Origin: Treponema peruense | Lineage (GTDB): Bacteria > Spirochaetota > Spirochaetia > Treponematales > Treponemataceae | Direction of reading: 5' to 3' | Assembly: GCF_016117655.1 (NCBI RefSeq) | Contig: NZ_CP064936.1 | Span: forward strand, 1,736,001 to 1,800,000 | DNA length: 64,000 nucleotides | Shown: piece after piece, positions 63,193 to 64,000 of the stretch | How the letters are laid out: every line of letters begins with the position of its first letter | Numbering within the stretch: the first letter of the stretch is position 1 | The notes under the pieces: model-generated | What the model saw: the letters and a program-made list of their open reading frames with translations, nothing else | Databases searched by the model: none | What the model was told of the DNA's origin: nothing | Position numbers and translations under genes: made by a program

Positions 63193-64000
63193 AATTGATT
63201 GAACGGTTTATATCTTCAAGGCGGTCTTTTATCTGCATAAAAGCATCGACCAGTTCGGGATCAAACTGCCGCTCCCTTTGAGACTCAATTTCTTCAAATG
63301 TTTCTGTCATTCCCCACGCATCTTTATAGCATCTTTTATTGCGAAGAGCATCGTAAACGTCAGCGAGGGCAACAATTCTTGCAGAAAGAGGTATTTCTTT
63401 TCCTTTCAGAGCCTGCTCTATTTCGTGCGGCATTTCTGTTTCAGGAATATATTCACGGTAGTCATAGTTTCCAGGATACCCCCTGTTACCACCGTCCCAT
63501 CTGTCGTGGTGATGAAGACAAACGTCGCAGGCCATCTGGTCAACATCATTTTCTACCGGAGTAAAAATCTGCGCGCCTACACATGTGTGGCCTTTCATTA
63601 TATCGCGTTCTCTTTCGTCAAGAAGCCCCTGTTTTTTGAGAATTCCGTCGGGTACTGCAACTTTTCCTATATCATGGCAGCGTGCAGCCAGCTTAAGGTT
63701 GTCGCGGAATTTATTGCGCTCTTTTTCAGGAATATTTTTGTTTGCGGCATAACGGTCATAAATTTCAAGCGCAAAACACGAAACCCTTTCTACATGGGCA
63801 CCAGTTTCTTTTGGATCACGGAATCCTGCCATTTTTACAAGACGGTCAATTCCCTGACGTGTAAGATATGCGTATTCATAAATTGTACCGATTTTTCCGG
63901 CAAACTGTGAAAGATAGAATTCAGCATCGGAGTCAAAGGGTATTACTTCGCCTTTTTCATTCTGTGCATTTATTATCTGAAGTACACCAAGAACTGTTCC
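63191..64000 (-). CDS. GAF/HD-GYP cyclic-di-GMP phosphodiesterase, partial
   Basis: The open frame continues unbroken through position 64000, so the N-terminus is outside the window. The first 56 visible codons (GTVLGVLQIINAQNEKGEVIPFDSDAEFYLSQFAGKIG) are the end of a GAF sensor domain. The HD-GYP domain follows: ETGAHVERVSCFALEIYDRYA, CHDIGKVAVPDGILKKQG (HD dyad), KGHTCVGAQIF, HHHDRWDGGNRGYPGNY (GYP motif present) and IVALADVYDALRNKRCYKDAW. By family it hydrolyses c-di-GMP, which in spirochaetes influences motility. An internal ATG at 63832 is not the true start. Confidence 0.92.
   Translation of the reverse strand, partial: GTVLGVLQIINAQNEKGEVIPFDSDAEFYLSQFAGKIGTIYEYAYLTRQGIDRLVKMAGFRDPKETGAHVERVSCFALEIYDRYAANKNIPEKERNKFRDNLKLAARCHDIGKVAVPDGILKKQGLLDERERDIMKGHTCVGAQIFTPVENDVDQMACDVCLHHHDRWDGGNRGYPGNYDYREYIPETEMPHEIEQALKGKEIPLSARIVALADVYDALRNKRCYKDAWGMTETFEEIESQRERQFDPELVDAFMQIKDRLEDINRSIN

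Overview
The window looks like a chromosomal segment of a spirochaete of the genus Treponema, probably a host-associated (gut, rumen or oral) species. The reasons are the flagellar block flgB-flgC-fliE-fliF-fliG-fliH-fliI-fliJ, two FlaA-type periplasmic filament sheath proteins next to a class II fructose-bisphosphate aldolase, a roughly 900-residue GreA-domain protein, and a reduced division cluster (mraZ-rsmH-ftsL-murF-ftsW-ftsQ-ftsA-ftsZ) running into dprA and topA. As I recall them, the gene orders around T. pallidum TP0383-TP0403 and TP0662-TP0664 are very similar. I found 57 protein genes or gene parts and one tRNA.

Layout. 1-3206 (minus): end of a secreted protein, rpe and an arabinanase-like GH43 lipoprotein. 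3207-7959 (plus): a TPR protein, the GreA fusion and a metallo-beta-lactamase-fold hydrolase. 7972-13499: deoC (minus), nadE and rlmJ (plus), a B12-type radical SAM protein (minus). 13509-22287 (minus): an EF-G paralogue, tRNA-Val(CAC), two large secreted proteins and a LysR regulator. The LysR gene diverges from a small PQ-loop membrane protein and an SGNH-like protein (22493-23373). 23519-25183: a TGS-fused nucleoside kinase. 25177-32265 (minus): the flagellar basal body and export operon. 32400-41620 (plus): a type I restriction-modification island. 41784-55876 (minus): hslU-hslV-topA-dprA-TPR lipoprotein-ftsZ-ftsA-ftsQ-ftsW-murF-ftsL-rsmH-mraZ. 56084-60522: a nuclease-like protein, two FlaA proteins (minus), fba and a membrane protein. 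60684-63145 (plus): infC-rpmI-rplT followed by zapB-like, zapA-like and DUF188 genes. 63191-64000 (minus): a GAF/HD-GYP phosphodiesterase cut by the window end.

The most interesting region is the restriction island. It sits in opposite orientation exactly between hslU and flgB, genes that are neighbours in many bacteria (xerC-hslV-hslU-[codY]-flgB-flgC-fliE). An imperfect 18-19 bp inverted repeat flanks it, and each end carries short protein-like remnants. Its operon is XRE-hsdM-rhuM-(zinc-ribbon/DUF4145-like)-hsdS-hsdR. The hsdS gene holds two different simple repeats. Three 12-bp units encode TAEL in the central spacer, the feature that sets recognition spacing in EcoR124-type enzymes. Twenty GACA units near the 3' end currently put a third target-recognition domain out of frame. 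Loss of one GACA unit or gain of two would fuse it. The locus therefore appears able to change methylation specificity by two independent slippage routes.

Other points worth attention are a frameshift in an A8 run in rsmH, a 1316-residue secreted protein with two NlpC/P60-like motif sets of which one has Ser for Cys, four helically phased MraZ operator repeats, and three promoters whose -10 box lies only 6-7 nt from the start codon.
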